From assembly GCA_012845835.1 (NCBI GenBank), contig JABAKD010000010.1:13300973-13364972 (forward strand): a DNA stretch of 64,000 nucleotides. The letters are read 5' to 3'. Position 1 is the first letter of the stretch; the number at the start of each line of letters is the position of its first letter. Source of the DNA: Undaria pinnatifida. Taxonomy: Eukaryota > Sar > Phaeophyceae > Laminariales > Alariaceae. This document shows, one piece after another, positions 25,001 through 37,000 of the stretch. Both the position numbers and the translations under genes were made by a program. The notes beneath the pieces were generated by a model. The model did no database searches and had not been told where the DNA came from. It saw only the letters and a program-made list of their open reading frames with translations.

Positions 25001-28000
25001 TTGACCATTGACCACGCATCCCTTTCGAGACGGAGCACCGTTCCTACCCCTAATGGAGACGCCTCCAACATTTCGGCGCTCACTACGCTTCTTCCATATA
25101 TTACATAGAGACTGTTTGCTTATCCTATCGCCGTCCTGTTTCGTCGTCTGCGCCCACCATCTATCTCCTAGGATAGTGATCGTTTCCTCGCTACTCTCTA
25201 GTCTACCAAACTCTTCCATGTCACATACGTCTAATTTTCTCATCTCCTCCAACGCATTCCGTTCCTCCATGTATATTTTCGCATTCCCATACTATGTGAG
25301 CCCTATTATCTACTGTTGTGCCACACGGGCACATATTTGTGGCCACGTCCTCCTCCTCCCGACTACTGGTATATTTTTTTATTTCTGGTAGGTCCAGGTC
25401 CCCTACACGAAATCGCAGTTTCAGCTTTTTCGCGTAGTCCATTGGGCCGCGCAGATACGTTTTCATTAGAATATCTTCCCTCAACCCCCCGTGTATCTCC
25501 AAGTGCTTCTCCTCTTTCACCATATTTCTTAGCACTAGCCTTTCCCTTTTCCTCTATTATTTATTTACTTCCGTCTTGTACGAGCAAAACTTCTCTATAG
25601 ACAGTACCTCTTCTTGGTCTCCCCCTAAATCCTTCCGTATTTTCTCGACTACGTTATCCCATCTTATTCCAGCTCGCCTTTTTGTTATTTTCCCCCATAC
25701 AGCCCTATCAACTATTGCTGGCAACCTCTTTTATGGCCTATTCTTTGCTTTATATTGTCATTTCAAGTTCCTCACGTCTCCATTTGTTCAAATTGGGTAC
25801 ATTCCTAATTCTGCTCTTAATACTGTACTACTCCTCGTACTTGAGCATCCTAGTATATTTTTAGGTGCTGTCATCTTCTTCAGAAAAACAGTTGTTTTAC
25901 GAACTTCGCGTTCCCTTCCCATACTTCTCCTGCATACTGTAGCTTTGGTACAATCACAATCATCATAATACATCGTTTAATCCTAGTGTCAAGGTGTGAG
26001 TCTGTTAGAATCGCATCCATCTTGCGCCTACTTGTGGTTTACCCTTTCCTACTACTTTCGCTATGTGTGCATCCCAAGAGCAATCCTTTGAAATCTCTAC
26101 GCCATGGTACGTATACTGGTCTACGATCGGTAGTTCATTTTCTCCCCACTTCCATTTGAAAGTTGCCGGATTCACCTCATCTTCGTCACGTACAACTACT
26201 GCGCACTTTCCTTACGCTCGCTGTCACCCTCCATTTCCTCATGTACTCTAATGCCTTCTCTGTCTGTTCTTGCAATCCTTCGGGTGTTTCTGATATCCCC
26301 ACGAAATCATCCCCAAACATCAACCCCGACATCGTAGCTCCCCCCATCGTGACTCCTTGCTTTGTTGCTTCGACAGCTACTATCAGGTCATTAATATGTA
26401 CCTTGAACAAATTGGGTTATCGCAAACGTCAACCCCGACACCGTATCTTCCCCCATGGTGACCCCTTGCTTTGCTGCTTCGACTGCTACTATCACGTCAT
26501 TAATATATACCTTGAATAAATTGGGTGATAGTGTACATCCCTGTGCAACTCCTTGTAAAATATCAACATGTTTGGATATTTCCCCGCGGGGAGGGGGGGA
26601 GGTATGTACCATTATTAATACCAGAGAACACAAAAAATCGAGCACGTTTCAAGGGGGGAAGGGGAATGAAAAGTGCTATAAACGTCCCAACGAGTAAGTA
26701 CGCTACACTGTGCCTTGCATGCAACAAAACAAAAGAGCACATTAAAGGCAACAAAACAAAAGAGCAAAATTCAGGCGTGGAGCATTGAAAAACACAATTG
26801 AGTTAACATTAGATGCGTCTTGCATGGAATATAGATGGGTCAACAGTTGGTGGTCAGCAATCACGGCGGACACCAGGGGCGTAAATCGTCGTGCTGAAGC
26901 TTTCACACGCCGAGACAGATCACCGATTCCCACCTGCCGATCTACTTATTTCAAGGAATATATTTACGGTGCAGCTCATGTTACCGGGTGGGAGCTGTAC
27001 GATCTGCGTGATCTACCTCACGTTTCCAGGGTCAGTTAGATCCGTACTCTGTATGCAGATCTTGCACAACACCTCATAACGGCAGCTATAGGATCTACTG
27101 TAGATGATATCGATTATCTAGACGATCTAGATCATGATCTATAAGATCTGTATGATCTAGATCACGGTCTATATGATATGTATTACCTAGATCATAATAT
27201 ATACGATCTGAACGATCTAGACCATCATCTATATAATCTGCATTATATCGTTGACATGGATCTATATGATTATATAGATTGTAATCTGTCCGTGGTGTGC
27301 AAGCTTTTGAGCCCAAAGACAAAAAAATCGAGCAAAGTTAAGGGGGTGGATCGTTGGTGTTCGTTCGTAAGCTAGGGCGGGGCAGAAGCTGAGACTCTCG
27401 CGTGTCCTCGCGATGAGATCCAGGCGGCGATACGTGCGGGTTCGTTTCTCATGATAGATATAATATGGTTGCTAGGCGGGCAAACGTAGGTCTTTGTTTG
27501 AGGCTAAAAAGGAACAGCACCAGGGCTTCCCACGTGGTCCCCCACCGTAGTACTAGCCTGGCCCGACACCGCTTAACTTCACAGAGCGGACGGGATGTGG
27601 TGCAATCGACGTGGTATGGCCGTTCCTGGATTCCAAGCAACTTGGCGTCCATCTATATCCTGGCAGGGGCAAGCAAAAGCGGTCCAACAAGACAAATACT
27701 ACTGCCATACTGTACGGTAAAAAAATACTGTCAACAGCCCAACGCGCATGCATGCTGAACGTGCCTTTGCATAAGCAAGCTTGAGAGGAGGGGGGGGGGG
27801 GTTAAGAACAATATTAACGGCCATACGAATAAGCATGTTAGACGTGCCTTGCATGTAATACGGATGAGTCAAAGCTTATGATTCCGTAGTCACCGTGCAC
27901 ATGGTCCGTTTACGGTTACGGTTGAATAGCGTGTGTGGGCTGCCCTCAACATAAACTGGTGTTTCTACCCATCAACAGCCCGGCAACAGCACACGCAAAA

Positions 28001-31000
28001 AAGAAAGTAAATCTACGGGTAACATAGACAGCCTAAACGAGTGCCGACTCTGGGAGGGAAGAGTCGCGAAGGAGTTTTGCGTCCATGCAGTCGCCACCTC
28101 CTTTCCCTCTTCCTCCGTGCACACACCAGAGGGGTGCGCTCACATACATTCGTAACTCCTTCCAAGAGAAAAAAAATCGTGTGTAGTGACGTCAACTCAC
28201 TAAACACAAAACCCAACAATGGCGATCACGCAGTAACAATACTGCTGTGTTTACCCCTCAACATTCCATGATCATACCAATGCCGTACGATATAACTGTG
28301 CGTCGACGACTGATGATATATCCTCATTTATTAAAAACAGTACCAACACCGTAACACTATCATATACCTGCTGTATCATTAGTTTTTAAATATCAACACA
28401 TTATCGTATTAGAATGGTATAATCGTACAATAATATTATCACGGCAGTATCGTGTGATACCAAAGCACACCATTATCATACCGTTACTTACCGTATCAGA
28501 TCATTATATCATCCATATCAAGTATGATACTGATGCCATATACACGTACCCGTATCAATATCAGTATCAATATCAGTATCAATATCAGTATCAATATCAG
28601 TGTCATACCCCACTATCATAGCACTATTGATACCATGCCCTTGCCATGCGCACCTGATCATATCCGCCTTCACACCGTCTCTGTCTGCCCGACGTAACAA
28701 CTCTAACGCATCCTGCCACCTGAACGATGGATTGGACAGGACAGTACAGTACAGGACAGGACAGGACAGGACAGGACAGGACAGGACAGGACAGGACAGG
28801 ACAGGACAGGACAGGACAGGACAGGACAGGACAGGACAGGACAGGACAGGACAGGACAGGATGGGACAGGACAGGATAGGACAAGACAGGACAGAACACG
28901 ACAGGACAAGACAGGACAGAACACGACAGGACAGAACACGACAGGACAGAACACGACCGGACAGAACACGACAGGACAGAACACGACAGGACAGAACACG
29001 ACGTAACAGGACAGGTGAAGACAAGTCGCGTGAAATCATTGGGCGCGGGGAGGGGGGGGGGGGGGGGGGTCGAGGGCGAGGATTAACAACGAGTGTAGCT
29101 TTGGACGCCTTCAATGCGTGGGCGCCCGTCCCCCGTCCCCTGCTAAGCCCCTTAGTCCTACACTTACATTGTTCTTGTAACGGTAAGGTGGACATAGGTG
29201 TGAAACCGCGCTGGTATTAGGGAACATACACATTTTCGCACAAGAAAAAAAAAGTCGTTGGTGACATAAAAGGTTATGGGCGACTGCTGGCGACCGGGCG
29301 GGTGGCACTTATATACAGCAGTAATACCTCTGCAGTGCCGTTGAGTAGTGCCGGTTGCCCGCTATGTAGTGCGTTTGAAATCGCTTGGCACAGATGGGAA
29401 CTACCAGTAGTGGCAGTGTACGGAATAGTGCCGATTAGCGCTATAGTGTAGGTTGCCGCTATGATGCCGGAATTTTGCGGCTGGCCCATACCGGCGCTAT
29501 ATAGAAGGACCACTGCCCCGTACCTGCCGGAGATATCGCAGGCATTGATCGCCGAGTTGAGGGATGACGTCATCGCCGGGGAGTTCTCTCTCAAGGTGGG
29601 GTCTGAGGACTTGACCATGCTGTCGAACAGCGCGATGGCCTCCTCCCATCGCCCGCTCTGGATGACGAAAAATAAACAAGAACATAAAGAGAGGGCTGGG
29701 GAAATTACAAAAATAATTAAACAATTGAAAAACGAAAAATAACTCAGCAAGAATTAAACGAAAAACGCAATATGAAGCGGAAGCGATTGCGAATATGGAT
29801 GGGAAACGGGGAGTGGGAAAGAGGATGGGAAGGAGGAGGAGGAGGAAGAGGAAGAGGAGAGCCAGAGTGTCGGAGAAAAAGCCACCGGGAGGCACTTTTT
29901 ATCACAATCGATCAACTGGGTAGTTGTCTTCCTGGTGGTGTTGCTGTATATTATTGAGAAATCGCTTGCGTCATTGATGTACTTGCCGACTCGGCCAACG
30001 ATAACCCAAAACGAACAAAACCACGGAGCGGAGTCGTGGAAGCGCACGCACGAGTGCGGGCTGAAAGTACGCTTTCTACCACAGCACACAAAAACAAGCC
30101 AACAAACCTACCCCCTCCAAAACCTCCCACCCGCCCCACCCCCCCGCCCCAACGCACTCCCGAACCCCCCGCCATCCGCCCCCGCCCCACACCACTTCCA
30201 GACCGGGCCCGCTGCACGACGGCAGTGACTCGTGCTGTGCTGATTCGTACCAGCGCGAGCGCATTGATGATGACGCTGTGGGTCATCCCATCCGGGGCGT
30301 GTGCCAGGTCTGTCGACATCCGCTCGAACACCACCACCGCTTCGTCCCACCGCTTCGTCTTGCCCAGGCAGTTGATCGCCATGTTGCACAGGATGGTGTT
30401 GCAGTATCTGGAGGCGTTTTGATTCACCGCGTAAAACAGGTATATGTGGATATTTACCTTTCTGGACAGAGTGGTAGGTGATTTTCCTCGAGCTCGTCTC
30501 TCTACATGAATTGGGCCCATCCCGAAACGAGGGGTGATGAGAAAGTGTTTGCCGACTCTTCGTAGACGACGCCCTTTCTACCGTAGCAGTGCCTCAAAAC
30601 AAAACGAAAATACCACGGCTTTTCACGGATCGTGGCCAGACCCGCAGGTCGGGTCAAGAGGTTTAACAAAAATCTCGCGTCAGGAGGTTTAACAAAAACC
30701 TCGCGGGTTGAGTCGTGTCGGGTCAGGAAGTGTTCGAAATGTCACGGGTCGGGTTGGGTCGGGTCAGGAGGGTTTTCGAATACAGTGGCGTACCCATTCT
30801 AAGACCATCCGGTTCAAGACCATCCGGTTTAAGACCGTCCGGTTTAAGGCCAAAACAGAGATAAGAACAAGCAAATCGGCTTGTCACGAAGAAGAAACTA
30901 CTTGGAATTAGTAGTGGATAATTTTGCAGTTGATATAGTCTAATACCATAGTAGAGATAAGACCACCTAAGTTGGCTTGCCACGAGGTGGTCTTACACTG

Positions 31001-34000
31001 GACACATCATTGTATCACGCGCCGGGTCGGGTCGGGTCGGGTCACGCTAACCCGATCCAACCCGAGAGCAGTAATCCGACCCGTGAAGAGCCCTGGAAAC
31101 TATAACAAGCGACATGGCCGCCGAGCCCTCTCACGTACTTCAGTTAACTTTTTCGGGACTTTTTTCTGCTGCTCCAAAACAGGCAAAAACGAGAACCGAG
31201 CTGAACATGCATTCTCCGCACGTTTTGGACGTTACTGCTCCAACAAACAGCAAATGAAACAAACTACGGTAATAATTACTTGTCCTCACTTTTTGGAGGA
31301 CAGCGCATCCTCCAAGTAGGGTAGCGCCTCCTCGTATCGCTTGGCCTTGTACAGGGTCCGGAACACTACGCAGGGAAGGCTTTCGCCCAGCCCATCCCAC
31401 TCGTCCCCCCCCCCCCCCCGCCTTCTTGTCTGCCAGGTAAAGCTTATACATGTCCTCCGCGTCTGTCCACGCAACCAGCGACTGCGCCACCGCCACCACC
31501 ACCATCATCGCGCGCCGCCCGAGCGTCAAAAAGCAATCACCATCGTATAGTTCGCCGTCAGTGCAAACAGCAAGCAACCCCCCCCCAACCCCCGCCCCAT
31601 AAGCACACAAATGCACACCCGAAAAGAAGAATAATTGAATAGTTGCAGACGACGACGGCGGCAACGACGACGACGACGATGACAACAACAGAACAAAAAG
31701 GAAGAGGACAGGGCAAGAGCACGGGAAAGTATAGAAGGAAGACGGCAAGAGGGCAAGAGGAGATAAAAATAACAACAAGAGACGGTGGGTAGCGATCGGA
31801 CAACAGGCGACGGAGGACGGGGGGCAGAGGGGACGCCGGAGAGACGAAGGGAGTCATGCGCTTGCCTCACTTATCAGGGGTTCTTCGCTTCCTCGACACA
31901 ACCATTTATGTTTTTCTTCCAATTTACCTCCTGTCAATTTTTCACTCAACTTTTTTGCTGTTCAACGTCATCTTCAATTTGTTCATTTCCATCCCATTCG
32001 CTGCCACGAAAAGAGGGAGGGGGTGGGGTGGGGTGGGGGCTGTCCGCCAATGGCAAAAAAAGCTTCTTGCGAAACCGGACGTTTTCCCACCAACAGCACG
32101 GCAAGTTCACCGACCAGAAACCGTTCGGGCGAACAAGCCGTTCTTCGCCGGCAGTCGCCGACGCTGCCTCAGGATTAGTTTACCAGATATTCGACACAAT
32201 CAAAAATCGAGCAGATCATCTCAGATCCCATTTTATGATCTGTCTCTCACGGCAGATAGATCCCTGATCTGCATATGACCTGTACGGTCTAGCTCATGTT
32301 GCCGGGTGGGAGCCGTCTGATCTGAGTGATCTAGCTCATGTTTCCTGGGTTGGATCTGTACGACACACAGATCCCGCACAGCATGTCATACCGACAGATA
32401 TGGGATCTACTGCAGATCATCCAGATCGCCATCTGCCCGACGTGTGGACAGATCACGATCTATATGATTTCACAAACCCCACGTACGAGTAACATGCAAA
32501 ACCCTTGCCTAAAAACGGCCGAATCAAACATACGTACAGTTAGCAGTGCAGGCCACCTCGTATGAAATAGGGTATAATAAGAAAGGCAGGCTGATATTTT
32601 CAGCAATACAACAAATCCTGGAGTCTTTCTACTGAAGCTATCAACAGTGTAGAACGAACTCTCTCCCAGATAATACGCCCAAACAGGGTCAATACCTCTG
32701 TCTCGTACTACAGTAGGTGTCCTAGACTGTCCTCGGCCTACGCAACGTCAAATGAGAGCTTCTAAATACCATTCTGGACGTGAATATAACTACCGTAGGG
32801 GTATAAATAACCATACGAAAGGTCCTTATATTCACGTCCAAAGTCGTGAGCGGTGAGCTCCACGGACTGGGCCGCGCCTATCTAACTCACCTCGGCCGCC
32901 TGCCCCCCGTAGCAAGTGGCCATGGTGGTCATGCGCGCGTTGCCGCGCCCCCCCCGGCCAATATAGCACTTCACGCGGAGCAGACGGTAGATCGCAATCA
33001 CCCGCGAATGGTTTTTGGCGCCGAGCAAGCTCTTCATCACCTGGAGGCTTACGTCCACGGGGAGCTGTCGTCGTTCGTCCTCTGCCAACGCCAGCTCCAG
33101 CGCCTGGTCCACGGGTCGATGGATCGACGCATACGGGTGTGGGGAGGTGGGGCATAGAGCACACACAGACAGGGGGGTGGGGTAAGGTGGGGTGGGCCCG
33201 GGCGGGGCGGGGGGGGGGGGGTTGGGTTTGCGGGGTTTGGGTTTGGGTTTGGGTTCGGGTTGGGTTGGGTTGTGTCGGGTCGGACCAAAACGGCAAAGAC
33301 CGACTAGGCCTAAAGGCAAGCCCAAGCGGCGAAATACAAAGCAAAGCATAAAAACCTAATAACAGGGCTTCAAGGAAAGACCTTACGGTCTCAAGGCAAA
33401 CCCTTAAGGTAAACCCTAAAGGCACGGCCTCAAGCTAAGACCTCAAAGCAAAAGTTCGAGACAAGGCCTCAAGGGGGGATCTAAAGGCAAAGGCGGATAC
33501 AAACCCAAACCGCACCCAAGACCAGAGACAATGACAAGGGCAACGACAAGTTTCTCGGTCGCTTGCCTGGCAAGGCAGACAAACGCGGCGGCTTCACGAA
33601 ACACGCCGTGTTGATTGGACAGGGCCCGTCAAAACACCCCGTCTTCGGTACGCACCGATGCGCGATGCCGCAACACAGACCAGCACAAACCAAGCCAGGC
33701 CAAGCCAAACCAAGCCAAACCCAACCAAACCAAACCAAGCCAAGCCAAACCAAACCAAACCAAACCAAACCAAACCAAACCAAACCAAACCAAACCAAAC
33801 CAAACCAAACCAAACCAAACCAAACCAAACCAAACCAAACCAAACCAAACCAAACCAAACCAAACCAAACCAAACCACACCACACCACACCACACCAAAC
33901 CAAACCAAACCAAGCCCACCCACACCAAACCCAAACCAAATCAAACAAAAACCAAAACATCGCCCATCCTCCGCCCACTACTAAACATATTTCGCGCAAC

Positions 34001-37000
34001 ACTCACATCTGCCGCCATCAAGACCTTGTCCGACTGCAGTAGAACGCGGACCAGGGCGGAATTAACGCTGGGACTTGGAGTAACGCCTCCCTTCCGCAAC
34101 TCTTCCACCATGTCCACGGCCTCCCGCCACCGGCCTGCACCCGTAGGAAACCCCGGACACATGACAAAGGGGAGACATTTCGTTCAGAAGCGAGAGCAGG
34201 ATACCCAACTACAAGCAGCAGTATACCTGTGTACCAGTACGCTGCTGCGCTGAGGCTACTCGCATATGTCCGTCCCACATCCGCTATTATGTACAGCACC
34301 AGTACCAGCGTTGCGAATGGCATTATACGATAGATACAGCAAGCCTGAAGTTGAGAGAGTGGGAGCGCACATGTCGATATCACATCGCTACGGCAGCACG
34401 ACGCAGTCCGTAAAATGCGCCTTCTCTGGGAAGAAAACTTGCAGCCCCGCAGAAAACACAAGACATTGGATAGACAAAACAGGGAAGCAGAGGTGTCGTT
34501 ATAAAGAATTGTGTGGTTGATTCTTTACCTCGCTAATCTTCGGTACTCTCGAGATTGACGACGTGTCTGGCAGTTGTTTCTACCGGTATATACACAGGCT
34601 GCGGGCCGTGGGCTCTGCGAACAGCACTCTATGTACCAGGTGCCACAGGTACCAGGTCTATGGAGTAGTCTACTGATGTACCTGGTATGGCGTCCGTGAC
34701 AAAAGCCGGTACAGATATTTAGACCATGGGCTGCTGCTGCGGTTACGTCCAGAGATCATCTGAGATACACGCGACGTAAGAGGCTAGCAAACGTACAATG
34801 TGCTTGGTACAAGGCGCTTCGCTTCGCGGGCGGCATTCGCCGTCCGCTACGCTTGCTCATGAGGGGAACATTAGACAAAACATGAAATTTGTGAAGCGGA
34901 CAGAGGCCTGCGGTTAACTGTAGGTGCAAACCAGTGACTTGGAAATGCCAAGAGGTGCGCCGCCATGCTCCAGGAAAACAACCCGGACGCCACATACATG
35001 CAGGAGTACACCGTGTATGCACCTGATATCTCAAGTACTTGCGATGTACGTCTTCGTCGAAAAGTTTGTGACTACCAGGGCTTGTCATGGGCCAATGGTG
35101 TGCGTCGGGTCGGGGCGATCTGAAACTAGCCATGGGCCGGGCCGAGAATTTGAAAAATGTGATAGGCCGGGCCAAGAATACTGAAAATGTGATGGGCCGG
35201 GCCGGGCCGAGAGTTTTGAAAATGTGATGGGCCGGGCCGGGCCCGGCCGGGCCGATAATTTTGAAAATGTGATGGGCCGAGCCGGCCCGGGACAAGAATT
35301 TTGAACCATTGATGGACAAGGCCGGGCCGCGGCCCACGAGATGTGAGATTTATATGGGCCGCTCTGCCCAGCCCATGAGGCGGCTCACGTGTTTTCACGC
35401 GCCGGCCCCGGCCGTGCCCCAAGATATGTGGTGTACTGCTGCTACTATAATACGATTACCACATCCACCCGGTCCTTGAGACGGCCCACACGTTTTCGCG
35501 GGCCGGCCCGGTTTGCGCCCAATGATATGTGGTGTCCTGCAAATAAAAATTGAAAATGACTACGAACCGGTATATAAATATGTGTACAAATTGCAGCTGC
35601 TGTTGGGAGAAGGCTCCACAGCTTTTCTTAGACGTATTTTTGAGTTTTTAGCGTGCTAGCTTGCGACGATGATCACCCCTCGGTCCGAAACTCCCTCATC
35701 TTGCTCCCCGACCCCGATTGTGTCGGAGGAGGCCTCGGGCGTGCTTGCACCGTGCCCGGGCTGCCGGCTGGCAGGGTGTGCTGTACTCGTTTTTTGCAAA
35801 AATATTTCAAATACGTCAGCTATGAGTTTGACTTATTGAGCGGTATACATTCAACGTTGCAAGCTGCGTGGTTCATGAGTCTCGTGGCCAATACGTACAT
35901 AGGAGTACTCGCACACAGGGGAGAAGAGAGGAGAGAAGTCCAGGTACATATGGTTGGACTGCTAAAAATCATGATACAGCAGTACGTTCGAGGTAATAGG
36001 TGGTTTGGCGATTACTGCTGCTGTTGTACTAGTCCTGCCATACTACCCACCGGTACTCGTATGTGCCTGGCCTATGATACCATAATCATGGATTCCTCGT
36101 CCTCCCGACCGTTCCATTGCTTTCTTCCTTCCATATATACAAACCCCCTCCACACTCGCTCCACCTCATACTTGCAAACTACGAACAGATTGAATACCAC
36201 ACCGTACCCCTTGGCAGTAGTTCGTCGCTTCTACGGTCCCTCTCCGCTTCGTTTACTACCTGTCCTACAGGCATGCGCGGAGCCGCAGGCGGGCGTCAGC
36301 CCTCCGCGGCGAAGCCCTCCTGGAAACATACATTGATCACCTGATAATCCACAAAAAATATCAAATGCGTCAGCGTGCACCTTCAGTACGGGGTAACACA
36401 TGGGCCGGTCCATGGGCCGGCCCTTTACATCCTGGGGCCGGCCCACAGAGATGGCGGGCCGGCGAGCCGGCCCATATAGAGCCCGTGTCTCATGGGCCTT
36501 GCTGCGGGTGTCATGGGCCGGCCGGGCCGGCTGGGGAGGTCAAATCGAGAATGTCATCGGCAGCGTCAGGCCGGGCCGACAAATTTATAAATTGATGGGC
36601 CGCGGCGCACCGGGCCGGGAAACACTGAAATTCGATTGGCCGGGTCGGGCCGCGGCCCATCCTCTTCAAAATTTGACGGGCCGATTCGGGCCGCGGCCCA
36701 TTCTCTGAAAATCTGATGAGCCGGGCCGAGCCGCGGCCCATCCTCTGAAAAATTGACAGGCCGGGCCGGGCCGCGGCGCATCCTGTGAAAATCTGATGGG
36801 TCGAGCCGGGCCGCGGCACATCCCCTGAAAATGTGACAGGCCGGGCCGGGCCGCAGCCCACCAAATAAAAATTTGATGGGTCGGACCGGGCCGGCTCAAC
36901 CGGGGGCCGGCCCACCAGCTTCGGCCCATGACAAGCCCTGATGACTACAGGGCTTCTGTCTCTCTAAATAGGATGACGAATCGGCAGACACTGGGCGTGC

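Larger units (their letters stand above)
24799..28653 (-). other. PPR-SMR intron 7 (3.9 kb)
   Basis: Filled by the LINE fragments and GATC repeat copy 3. 27320-28550 shows nothing recognisable beyond ATATCAGTATCA units and a short G-run at 27789. Confidence 0.7.
28720..34006 (-). other. PPR-SMR introns 2-6 region
   Basis: Between exons lie the AGGAC and CCAAA microsatellites, the small hAT-like element, the TAGTGCCGG element, GATC repeat copy 4 and several C- or G-runs. 31560-32200 and 32480-32770 show no recognised feature. Confidence 0.65.

Noticed and set aside
28600-29220. Long frames rich in TGQDR or VLSCP repeats
   Set aside because: Translation of the AGGAC pentanucleotide microsatellite, open in several frames on both strands.
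33225-33275. Telomere-like GGGTTT repeats
   Set aside because: Short, internal, mixed with GGGTTG, and next to other simple repeats; no sign of a chromosome end.
33481-34253. Long frames rich in TKPNQ or WFGLV repeats
   Set aside because: Translation of the CCAAA microsatellite.
34756-36929. Proteins with GPARPITFSKL-type repeats
   Set aside because: Translation of the GGGCCGG arrays inside the hAT-like element; frames change between units and there is no start context.
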